A DNA stretch of 37,387 bases. Origin: JAWKHR01 sp041394725 (GTDB lineage Bacteria; Acidobacteriota; Vicinamibacteria; Vicinamibacterales; SCN-69-37). The stretch lies in assembly GCA_041394725.1 (NCBI GenBank), contig JAWKHR010000059.1:1-37387 (forward strand), read 5' to 3'. Numbering within the stretch: the stretch's first letter is position 1; each line of letters starts with the position of its first letter. A model generated the notes under the pieces. That model ran no database searches and was not told the DNA's origin. It saw nothing but the letters and a program-made list of their open reading frames with translations. This document shows, piece by piece, positions 14,992 to 21,674 of this stretch. Made by a program: the position numbers and the translations under genes.

Positions 14992-15960
14992 CTACTGCCC
15001 CCGTCCGGCCGCGGCAGGTTCGGCGGCGGCGACCGGTACGTCGACATACCGGAGCCAGCCGTGGCGGTCCGGGACGACGCCATTGATGTAATCGAAGAAC
15101 GCCTGTTGTAAGGCGGTCGTCACAGGTCCCCGGGCCCCCTGGCCGACGGGGATCTTGTCCACCGACCGGATCGGGGTCAGCTCGGCCGCCGTGCCGACGA
15201 AGAACACCTCGTCGGCGAGGTAGAGCATCTCGCGCGGGATCTGCTGCTCGCGCACCGTGAACCCCATGTCGGAGGCGAGCGTCATGATGCTGTCGCGGGT
15301 GATGCCGGGCAGCACCGACGCGGCGAGCGGCGGTGTATAGAGCACCTCGTCGCGGACGAGGAAGATGTTCTGGCCGCTGCCCTCGCTCACGCGGCCCTCG
15401 GGATCGAGCGCGATGCCCTCGGTGTAGCCGTCGGCGAGCGCCTCCATCTTGATGAGCGCGGAATTGGCGTAGTTGGCCGCCGACTTGGCCATGGCCGGGA
15501 ACGTGTTCGGCGCGCTGCGCGTCCACGAGCTGACGCACACGTCCACGCCCCGCTCGAGGGCGTCGGCACCGAGATACGCACCCCATTCCCAGACGAGGAT
15601 CGCGGCCTCGACCGGGCAGGGCAGCGGATTGACGCTGAGGGCGTGATACCCGCGGTAGATGATCGGCCGGATGTAGCACGCCGGCAGCCGGTTGGCGACG
15701 ACCGTGTCGACGACGCCCTGCGTCAGCTGGCCGGCGTCCATCGCGTACGGCATGCGGTAGATCCGCGCCGAGTCGATGAGCCGTCGCATGTGGGCGTCGA
15801 GACGGAAGAACGCGGACCCCTTGGGCGTCTTGTAGCATCGTGCGCCCTCGAACACCGCCGAGCCGTAGTGAATGACGTGCGACGCGATGTGGATCCTCGC
15901 GTCGGACCAGTCCACGATCTTGCCATTCATCCACACCTTGCCGGTGTCGGGGAACGCCAT
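14992..15960 (-). CDS. ilvE: Branched-chain-amino-acid aminotransferase
   Basis: This 322-residue fold-type IV PLP enzyme makes the last step of Val, Leu and Ile synthesis from the 2-oxo acids and glutamate. Motifs include HVIHYGSAVFEGARCY near the start, the PLP lysine in AKSAANYANS at about residue 157, EGIALDPEGRVSEGSGQNIF and YLADEVFFVGTAAELTPIRSVD, with the GPVT phosphate-binding segment near the end. The ATG at 15960 follows AGGAGG with 9 bases of spacing. The length is normal. The C-terminus ends in a short Ala-rich tail. It stands alone, between the kinase and pilT on the same strand. A possible -10 (TAAGAT, 16003-15998) lies in the 53-base gap behind the kinase. Confidence 0.95.
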   Translation of the reverse strand: MAFPDTGKVWMNGKIVDWSDARIHIASHVIHYGSAVFEGARCYKTPKGSAFFRLDAHMRRLIDSARIYRMPYAMDAGQLTQGVVDTVVANRLPACYIRPIIYRGYHALSVNPLPCPVEAAILVWEWGAYLGADALERGVDVCVSSWTRSAPNTFPAMAKSAANYANSALIKMEALADGYTEGIALDPEGRVSEGSGQNIFLVRDEVLYTPPLAASVLPGITRDSIMTLASDMGFTVREQQIPREMLYLADEVFFVGTAAELTPIRSVDKIPVGQGARGPVTTALQQAFFDYINGVVPDRHGWLRYVDVPVAAAEPAAAGRGQ

Positions 15961-16013
15961 GTCAAGCCCCTCCTGTTTGCCCGCGGGAACTGCGCGAATC
16001 TTATCAGTACGGA

Positions 16014-17066
16014 TTACTGGCTTTCACCACAAAACGGGCACTGCGCGCCGCGGGCGGGCAGGGGTTTTCGGCAGTTCCAGCAGAAGCGATGCGCGGTGAT
16101 TTCGCGCGTGCGGGCGCGCGTGGCGGGACGGCGGGTGACGGCGGCGCCGGGTGGCGGCGTGCGCGTGGACGTGCCCGCCGGCGCGGGACGGGGCGCGGGC
16201 GCGGCGCGACCGGTCGCGCCGGCCTCCCCGGCGGCAGCCGCGCGCGCGGGGGCCGTCCGCCGCGCGTGCTCGCGCCCCTCGCGCAGCACGTCGGCCAGCA
16301 GGTCCTCGGCGCGCTGGTAGCGTGACGAGACCTCGGCCGCGAGCGCGCGCAGCAGAATCGCCTCGATGACCGCCGGAATCGACGGGTTGACCGTCCGCGG
16401 CGGGCGCACGAGCTCGCCGCGTCGCAGCCGGTCGAGGTCCGACGGCGTCGGCATCTCGTAGGGCAGCTCGCCCGTCAGCATCTGGTACATCGACACGCCG
16501 AGCGAGTACAGGTCGGACGCGAACACCGCGCGGCCGTCGAACTGCTCGGGCGCCATGTAGGGCGGGCTGCCGATCACCGTCGTGCCGTGCGCCGCGATCT
16601 CGAGGAACCGAGACGTGCCGAAGTCGCCCACCTTCAGCACGCCGTTCGGTCCGACGAAGACGTTCGCCGGCCGCAGATCCCGGTGGATCACGCCCTGCCG
16701 GTGCGCGTGTTCGACGGCGTTGGCGACCTGGCACGTGTAGTCCAGCGCGAGCGACAGATCCAGCGCGCCGCGCGAGAGGATGATCGACTCGAGCGTCTCG
16801 CCCGCCACGTACTCCATCACGATGAAGAAGACGTTGTCCTGCTTCTCCGCCGTGATGACGTTGACGATGTTGGGGTGGTTGAGCGAGGCGAGCAGGCGCG
16901 GTTCCCGCAGCAGCTCGCCGAAGTCGAGGTTCTGGCGGTGTGGCACCTTGATCGCCACCCGCTTGTCGATCCACGTGTCCTCGGCCAGGTAGACCGTGCC
17001 GAACCCGCCCGAGCCGAGCGGTTCGATGATCCGGTACTTGCCGAGCGTCTGTCCCCGAAACACCAT
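16014..17066 (-). CDS. Cytosolic Ser/Thr protein kinase with C-terminal zinc ribbon
   Basis: This 350-residue Hanks-type kinase has the ATP loop GSGGFG (18-23), VAIK with K40, a helix-C Glu at about 55, HRD at 128-130, N135, DFG at 148-150 and APE at 172-174, so it should be catalytic. The catalytic-loop Lys two residues after the Asp of HRD is Arg (HRDLRPAN). After the kinase domain (to about 265) come an Ala/Pro/Arg-rich linker and a zinc ribbon with C329, C332, C343 and C346. There is no membrane segment, unlike PknB types with PASTA domains. It is divergent from rsmE with 41 bases between starts. Its targets are unknown. Confidence 0.92.
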   Translation of the reverse strand: MVFRGQTLGKYRIIEPLGSGGFGTVYLAEDTWIDKRVAIKVPHRQNLDFGELLREPRLLASLNHPNIVNVITAEKQDNVFFIVMEYVAGETLESIILSRGALDLSLALDYTCQVANAVEHAHRQGVIHRDLRPANVFVGPNGVLKVGDFGTSRFLEIAAHGTTVIGSPPYMAPEQFDGRAVFASDLYSLGVSMYQMLTGELPYEMPTPSDLDRLRRGELVRPPRTVNPSIPAVIEAILLRALAAEVSSRYQRAEDLLADVLREGREHARRTAPARAAAAGEAGATGRAAPAPRPAPAGTSTRTPPPGAAVTRRPATRARTREITAHRFCWNCRKPLPARGAQCPFCGESQ

Positions 17067-17095
17067 CGTCGCGGCTGCCAGTATAGCCGCTGCCT

Positions 17096-17107
17096 TAGAA
17101 TCCTTCC
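17096..17107 (+). promoter_or_regulatory. Possible -10 for leaderless rsmE mRNA
   Basis: TAGAAT (17096-17101) is followed by exactly 6 bases and then the rsmE GTG. This is the spacing expected when transcription starts at the start codon. No Shine-Dalgarno is present. In the same 41-base gap, TATACT (17085-17080, minus strand) could serve the divergent kinase. Confidence 0.4.
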
Positions 17108-17926
17108 GTGGTCGCGCCCCGTTTCTTTGCGCCCGGTCTCGACGCGACCGCGGATCGGGTCGTCCTCCCGGCCGACGAGGCCCATCACCTCCGGCACGTG
17201 CTGCGGCTCGCGCCGGGGGCCGACGCCGGCGTCTTCGACGGCGCCGGGCACGAATGGCGGGGACGCGTCGGGCAGGTCGGCCGCCGCGAGGTGACGATCG
17301 AGGCGCTCGTGCCGGTGCCGGCCGTGGCGGAACCGGCCGTCCGCGTCACGCTCTACGCCGGCCTCCTCAAGGGCGAACCGATGGACCACGTCGTCCGCGA
17401 CGCGGTCGCGCTCGGCGTCGCCGCGATCGTGCCCCTGCACGCCTCGCGCGTGGCCGTTCCCGCGCGGGCCCGCCTGACGCCCGCACTCGCCGCGCGCTGG
17501 CACCGCGTGGCCGTCGCGGCCGCGAAGCAGTGCGGCCGCGCCGTCGTGCCGGCCATCGGCGGGCTCGCGACGCTCGCCGACGCCCTCGACACGCACGACG
17601 TCGGCGGCGCCGGCGGTGCGGGTGACGCGCGCAGCTCCGGCCACCCGGGCGATCACGCCGTAGGCGTGATCATGGCCGTCGAACCCGGCGCACGCCCGGA
17701 CCGGGCCGGCCCGGGGCGCGCCGCCACATGGCCGGAGGCGGACTGGTCCGCCGCGCCGGCCGCCGTGCGCCTGCTCGTCGGACCGGAGGGAGGCTGGACG
17801 CCGGAGGAGGTGGCCGGCGCCGAATCGCGCGGCGCCCGGCTGCTGCCCCTCGGCCCGCGCGTGCTGCGCGCCGAGCTGGCGCCGGCCGTCGCGCTCAGCG
17901 TCCTGTGGTCCCGCTGGGGGTGGTGA
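17108..17926 (+). CDS. rsmE: 16S rRNA (uracil(1498)-N(3))-methyltransferase
   Basis: RsmE methylates U1498 of 16S rRNA. The 272-residue product has an N-terminal PUA-like domain (RFFAPGLD..EAHHLRHVLRL) and a SPOUT methyltransferase domain with KGEPMDHVVRDAVALGV, the knot segment RLLVGPEGGWTPEEV and the end LGPRVLRAELAPAVAL. Between about residues 165 and 217 there is a Gly/Ala/Pro/Arg-rich insertion absent from usual-length RsmE proteins. The ETA of the common LRxETA end is ELA here. The only suitable start is GTG 17108, without a Shine-Dalgarno. It converges on prmA, which in many genomes is its operon partner on the same strand. The 48-base gap holds no clear terminator. Confidence 0.92.
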   Translation: MVAPRFFAPGLDATADRVVLPADEAHHLRHVLRLAPGADAGVFDGAGHEWRGRVGQVGRREVTIEALVPVPAVAEPAVRVTLYAGLLKGEPMDHVVRDAVALGVAAIVPLHASRVAVPARARLTPALAARWHRVAVAAAKQCGRAVVPAIGGLATLADALDTHDVGGAGGAGDARSSGHPGDHAVGVIMAVEPGARPDRAGPGRAATWPEADWSAAPAAVRLLVGPEGGWTPEEVAGAESRGARLLPLGPRVLRAELAPAVALSVLWSRWGW

Positions 17927-17974
17927 CCGCCGGCGCGGCGAGGCCTCGGATCGACTCGCTGACGCGGGGCCGTC

Positions 17975-18823
17975 TCAGGCCGGCCCGCTGGAACGGGTCA
18001 GCCTGAGGCCGACCCATTCGTCCTCGGCGCGGCGCTCGACGATGCGCGCGCCGGCGGCCGAGAACGCGCCGGCGACGCCGGCTTCCTCGCTGGTCATGAC
18101 GCCGCTCACGACGATCTGCCCGTCGGGCTCGAGCAGCGAGACGAGCAGGGCGGCCTGGCGTGCGAGCAGGTCCCCGGTGAGGTTCGCGAACACCACGTCC
18201 ACGCGGCCGAGCGCCGCGGCCCCGGTCGCGACGTCCAGCGCGCGTACGGCGACGCCGCCGGCCGCGCCGTTGCGCGCGACATTGTCGATCGCGCAGTCCA
18301 CCGCGTCCTGATCCAGGTCGACCGCGGTCACCGCCGCGGCGCCGAGCCGCCACGCCGCGATGGCGAGCACGCCGCTGCCCGTGCCCGCGTCCAGCACGCG
18401 GCACCCGGCCAGCGGCATCGACTGCGCCAGCGCCAGGCACAGCCGCGTGGACGCGTGGTGACCGGTGCCGAAGCCCATCGACGGGACGATCGTGATCCAC
18501 GGCGCGGAGCCGTCCGGCGGCACCCACGGCGGCGCCACCACCAGCGCGCCCACCCGCACCGGCCCGAGCGCGGCCTGGCTGCGTTCGGCCCAGTCCTCGT
18601 CGGGCACGTCGACGCTGGCGCACACGAGCGCCGGATCGGCCGTCCGCAGCAGCTCGCGCGCGAGGTCGCGCGCCGCGGGGCTCGCGAAGAAGATCCGCGC
18701 CGCGTCGCCCTCGCGGTCGTAGCCGGTCGGGGCCGTGTCGTCCACCACGGCCAGCGTTCGTTCGATCGCGTCGTCGGTCGGCCGGCTCGGCCAGGTCAGG
18801 CGCAGGGCGGGGTAGTGGCGCAC
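17975..18823 (-). CDS. prmA: Ribosomal protein L11 methyltransferase
   Basis: PrmA uses S-adenosylmethionine to methylate ribosomal protein L11. The 282-residue product has an N-terminal substrate-recognition domain and a class I methyltransferase domain with motif I VLDAGTGSGVLAIAA, the preceding FGTGHHAST segment characteristic of PrmA, the VDLDQDAVDCAIDN acidic loop and FANLTGDLL as motif IV. The GTG at 18823 lies 2 bases after the dnaJ stop and gives the expected start TVRHYPAL; no Shine-Dalgarno is visible, so coupling to dnaJ is likely. It is the last gene of the hrcA-grpE-dnaJ-prmA unit. Confidence 0.92.
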   Translation of the reverse strand: MRHYPALRLTWPSRPTDDAIERTLAVVDDTAPTGYDREGDAARIFFASPAARDLARELLRTADPALVCASVDVPDEDWAERSQAALGPVRVGALVVAPPWVPPDGSAPWITIVPSMGFGTGHHASTRLCLALAQSMPLAGCRVLDAGTGSGVLAIAAWRLGAAAVTAVDLDQDAVDCAIDNVARNGAAGGVAVRALDVATGAAALGRVDVVFANLTGDLLARQAALLVSLLEPDGQIVVSGVMTSEEAGVAGAFSAAGARIVERRAEDEWVGLRLTRSSGPA

Positions 18824-18825
18824 GG

Positions 18826-19956
18826 TCAGCCGAACAGGTCCTTCACCTTCTCGAAGAAGGGCTTGTCGGGCTCCTCGCCGGTCGCCGTCGGCTCGGCCTT
18901 CTGCATCGGCATCGTCTGGCCGAGCTCGGTCACGAGCTTCTTCTGGTCCTTCGACAGCTTGCGCGGGACGTCCACGGTCACGCGGACGTGGAACGCGCCC
19001 CGGGCGCGGCCCGCCACGTGCGGCATGCCCTTGCCGCGGAACGTCAGGACGGTCCCGCTCGGCGTGCCGGCCGAGACGTTCACCTCGAGCGGGCCCGAGG
19101 GGGTGTCCAGCGTGAAGCGGCCGCCGAGCGCCATGGTCGGGTAGGGCACCGGCACCTCGGCGATCAGGTCGTCGCCCTCGCGCCGGTAGAGCGGATGCGG
19201 CGTGACGTGGACGACGACGTACAGATCCCCGGGTGGTCCGCCGAGGTCGCCATGTTCGCCTTCGCCGTGGAGGCGCAGGCGCTGTCCGTCGGCGATGCCG
19301 GCCGGGATCTTCACCGTCACGCGGCGGTCCTTCGTCGTCCGGCCGGTACCGCGGCACGTCGCGCACGGCGTGCGCACCACCTGGCCCGTCCCGCCGCACT
19401 GACCGCAGGTGCGCGCGACCACGAGGAAGCCCTGCTGGAACCGGAGCTGGCCCGCGCCGCGGCACTGCGGGCAGGTCTCGCGCGACGTGCCCTCGGCGGC
19501 GCCGGACCCGCCGCAGGACTCGCAGTGCTCCTCGCGCGGAATCTGGATGGTGGTCTCGGTGCCGGCATACGATTCGTCGAACGCGATCTCGAGGTCGAAC
19601 CGCAGGTCCGCGCCGCGCGCCGGTCCCCGACGGCGTCCGCCACCGCCCCCGAAGCCGAAGAAGTCGCCGAGGATGTCCGAGAAGTCCGCGAAGATGTCCG
19701 GGTTGAAGCCCGGGCCGCCGCCCGCCGCGCCCGAGACGCCGGCATGACCGAACTGGTCGTAGCGCGCGCGCTTCTGGCCGTCGCCCAGCACGGCGTAGGC
19801 CTCGGCGGCTTCCTTGAAGCGTTCCTCGGCCGTCACGTCGCCGGGGTTGCGGTCGGGGTGGTACTTGAGCGCGAGCTTGCGGTAGGCGCTCTTCACCTCG
19901 ACCTCGGTGGCCGTTCGCGCGATCCCGAGAATTTCGTAGTAGTCCCGGGCGCTCAC
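18826..19956 (-). CDS. dnaJ: Chaperone protein DnaJ
   Basis: DnaJ is the Hsp40 partner of DnaK. The 376-residue product has a J domain with YHPDRNPG (HPD motif), a Gly/Phe-rich linker (GAAGGGPGFNPDIFADFSDILGDFFGFGGG region), four zinc-finger repeats (CESCGGSG, CPQCRGAG, CGQCGGTG, CATCRGTG) and the C-terminal client-binding domains. The GTG at 19956 overlaps the grpE stop as GTGA. Length is normal. It is controlled with hrcA and grpE by the upstream CIRCE element. No dnaK is present in the cluster. Confidence 0.97.
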   Translation of the reverse strand: MSARDYYEILGIARTATEVEVKSAYRKLALKYHPDRNPGDVTAEERFKEAAEAYAVLGDGQKRARYDQFGHAGVSGAAGGGPGFNPDIFADFSDILGDFFGFGGGGGRRRGPARGADLRFDLEIAFDESYAGTETTIQIPREEHCESCGGSGAAEGTSRETCPQCRGAGQLRFQQGFLVVARTCGQCGGTGQVVRTPCATCRGTGRTTKDRRVTVKIPAGIADGQRLRLHGEGEHGDLGGPPGDLYVVVHVTPHPLYRREGDDLIAEVPVPYPTMALGGRFTLDTPSGPLEVNVSAGTPSGTVLTFRGKGMPHVAGRARGAFHVRVTVDVPRKLSKDQKKLVTELGQTMPMQKAEPTATGEEPDKPFFEKVKDLFG

Positions 19957-20468
19957 GCCTTGGCCACCTTGACCATCGCCGGCCGCAGCAGGCGATCACC
20001 CAGCCGGTAGCCCCGGCGGATCTCGGCCGTGATCTCACCCTCGCGGTGGCCGGCCGCCGGCTCGTGGGCCACGGCCTCGTGCCAGGCCGGGTCGAAGTCG
20101 TGGCCGAGCACCTCGAGCGGCTCGACCCCGCGGCGCCGCAGGACCTCGAGCAGCTGCCGGTGGATGAGCGCGACGCCCTGCCGGAGGCCCTCGACCGAGG
20201 CGCCTCCGCCCTCGCCCGCCGCGCCGAGCGCGCGCTCGAGGTCATCGACGACGGGCAGCACGTCGAGCATCAGGTCGGAGGCCGCGGCCTGCGCCAGGTC
20301 GCGACGCTCGCGGTCCGTGCGCTTGCGGTAGTTGTCGAACTCGGCCGTCAGCCGGAGCAGACGGTCGTGCAGGTCGTCGCGCTCCTGCTGGAGCGCGGCC
20401 ACCTGCTCGGCATCCATCGTGGCCGGATCGGCCGGACGTGTTTCGTTCACGTTCACCTCGTGCGACAT
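19953..20468 (-). CDS. grpE: Nucleotide exchange factor GrpE
   Basis: GrpE releases ADP from DnaK. The 171-residue product has a long N-terminal coiled coil (MDAEQVAALQQERDDLHDRL then LTAEFDNYRKRTDRER) and the C-terminal wing domain with PAWHEAVAHEP and ITAEIRRGYRLGDRLLRPA. The ATG at 20468 is preceded closely by GAGGGG. It lies 32 bases after hrcA, and dnaJ overlaps its stop codon. The first about 20 residues are short and acidic/polar compared with many GrpE proteins. Assignment is secure. Confidence 0.96.
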   Translation of the reverse strand: MSHEVNVNETRPADPATMDAEQVAALQQERDDLHDRLLRLTAEFDNYRKRTDRERRDLAQAAASDLMLDVLPVVDDLERALGAAGEGGGASVEGLRQGVALIHRQLLEVLRRRGVEPLEVLGHDFDPAWHEAVAHEPAAGHREGEITAEIRRGYRLGDRLLRPAMVKVAKA

Positions 20469-20481
20469 CCCCTCATGATGA

Positions 20482-20497
20482 CGCGCCGGACGGCGCG
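20482..20497. other. Short GC hairpin between hrcA and grpE
   Basis: CGCGCCG (20482-20488) and CGGCGCG (20491-20497) are complementary around a 2-base centre. The element fills half of the 32-base hrcA-grpE gap. It may affect mRNA processing or relative expression, but no specific role is shown. Confidence 0.25.
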
Positions 20498-20500
20498 CCG

Positions 20501-21547
20501 CTACTGGCCTTCGAGCACCCGCGTCACGGCGCGCGAGACGCCTTCGACGACGGCGATGGCCCGCTGGTAGCGCATCCGCGTCGGGCCGATCACGCCCACC
20601 GTGCCCAGGCGGCCCCCGTCCTGGAAGGTCGAGGCCACCACGCTGAACGGCTGCAGCTCGGGTGACCCGTGCTCGCGTCCGATCACCACCGTCAGGCCGC
20701 CGCACTCCAGGTAGCCCGTGAGCAGCTCCATCAGGCGGTGCTTTTCCTCGATCACCCGGAACAGGGCGCGGAGGGCTTCGAGGGCCCGGTCCCGGTCCAG
20801 GGTGTCGTCGATCAGCTCGTCGATGAGGAGCGACGTGCCCTGCACGCGCAGCGTGTCCTCCGGCCGAATCTCGGCGAGGCCCCGCTGCGCGAGCGGCAGC
20901 GCGCGCGCCATCAGCGCGTCGTAGAGCATGCGCTCCCGGCGCATCCGCTCGGCCACCGCCGCCCGGGCCTCGTGGAGCGTCAGCCCGGCGAACTCGCGGT
21001 TGACGTAGTTGGCCGCCTGCGCCAGCAGGGTCGCGTCGCACGGCTCGTCGGTCTCGATCACCTTGTGGGTGATCCGCCCGCCGGCGGCGACGACGATCAC
21101 GAGGACCTTCCGATCCTCCAGCCGCACGAAGTCGATGTGCTGCAGGCGCGTGGACGGATCGGCCGGCGTCATCGCGAAGCCGACCTGCGACGACGCGCGG
21201 GAAACCTCCTGCGAGGCGTTCTCGAGCAGCTGGCTCACCGTGCCGGCCTGGCGGAGCCGCGCCTCGACGTCCGGCAGCGCGCGCGACCGCCGGCGGGTGC
21301 CGATGAGCGTGTCCACGTACAGCCGGTACCCCGAATCGGTCGGCACGCGGCCTGCGGACGTGTGCGGCTGGCGCAGCAGGCCCATCGACTCGAGGTGGGC
21401 CAGCACGTTGCGGACCGTGGCCGACGACAGCCCCAGATCGCTGTGCCGGGCGAGCCACGCCGACGAGACCGGCTCTCCCTGCTCGATGTACTCGGCGACG
21501 AGCCGGGCGAGCAGCCGCCGCTGGCGTTCGGTCAGGTCGGAAGCCAT
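20501..21547 (-). CDS. hrcA: Heat-inducible transcription repressor HrcA
   Basis: HrcA binds CIRCE operators to hold heat-shock operons off until GroEL is titrated by unfolded protein. The 348-residue product starts with the winged-helix domain (LTERQRRLLARLVAEYIEQG, then LGLSSATVRNVLAHLESMGLL and the HTSAGRVPTDSGYRLYVD segment) and continues with a GAF-like domain. The ATG at 21547 lies 4 bases from a CIRCE element, so the gene should repress itself and the grpE-dnaJ-prmA genes behind it. Length and order are typical. Confidence 0.97.
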   Translation of the reverse strand: MASDLTERQRRLLARLVAEYIEQGEPVSSAWLARHSDLGLSSATVRNVLAHLESMGLLRQPHTSAGRVPTDSGYRLYVDTLIGTRRRSRALPDVEARLRQAGTVSQLLENASQEVSRASSQVGFAMTPADPSTRLQHIDFVRLEDRKVLVIVVAAGGRITHKVIETDEPCDATLLAQAANYVNREFAGLTLHEARAAVAERMRRERMLYDALMARALPLAQRGLAEIRPEDTLRVQGTSLLIDELIDDTLDRDRALEALRALFRVIEEKHRLMELLTGYLECGGLTVVIGREHGSPELQPFSVVASTFQDGGRLGTVGVIGPTRMRYQRAIAVVEGVSRAVTRVLEGQ

Positions 21548-21551
21548 GGGA

Positions 21552-21578
21552 TTAGCAGTCCAGTGCCGAGAGTGCTAA
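21552..21578. promoter_or_regulatory. CIRCE operator
   Basis: TTAGCAGTC-N9-GAGTGCTAA matches the CIRCE consensus TTAGCACTC-N9-GAGTGCTAA with one mismatch in one arm. It lies between the hrcA -10 box and the hrcA start. HrcA repression of the operon is strongly expected. Confidence 0.93.
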
Positions 21579-21582
21579 CCGC

Positions 21583-21588
21583 AGTATA
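21583..21588 (-). promoter_or_regulatory. -10 box of the hrcA operon
   Basis: TATACT (21588-21583 on the minus strand) sits just upstream of the CIRCE element. The -35 region at a 17-bp spacing (GCCGAC) is poor. The start of transcription would fall inside or next to CIRCE, the usual arrangement. Confidence 0.55.
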
Positions 21589-21674
21589 GCAGACCGGACT
21601 CGGCGTCGGCCCCGCGCGCGCCGCCGGCCCGCACGCCCGGCAGGCACGCCCTCCGGCCCGTGCCCGAGGCGCCG

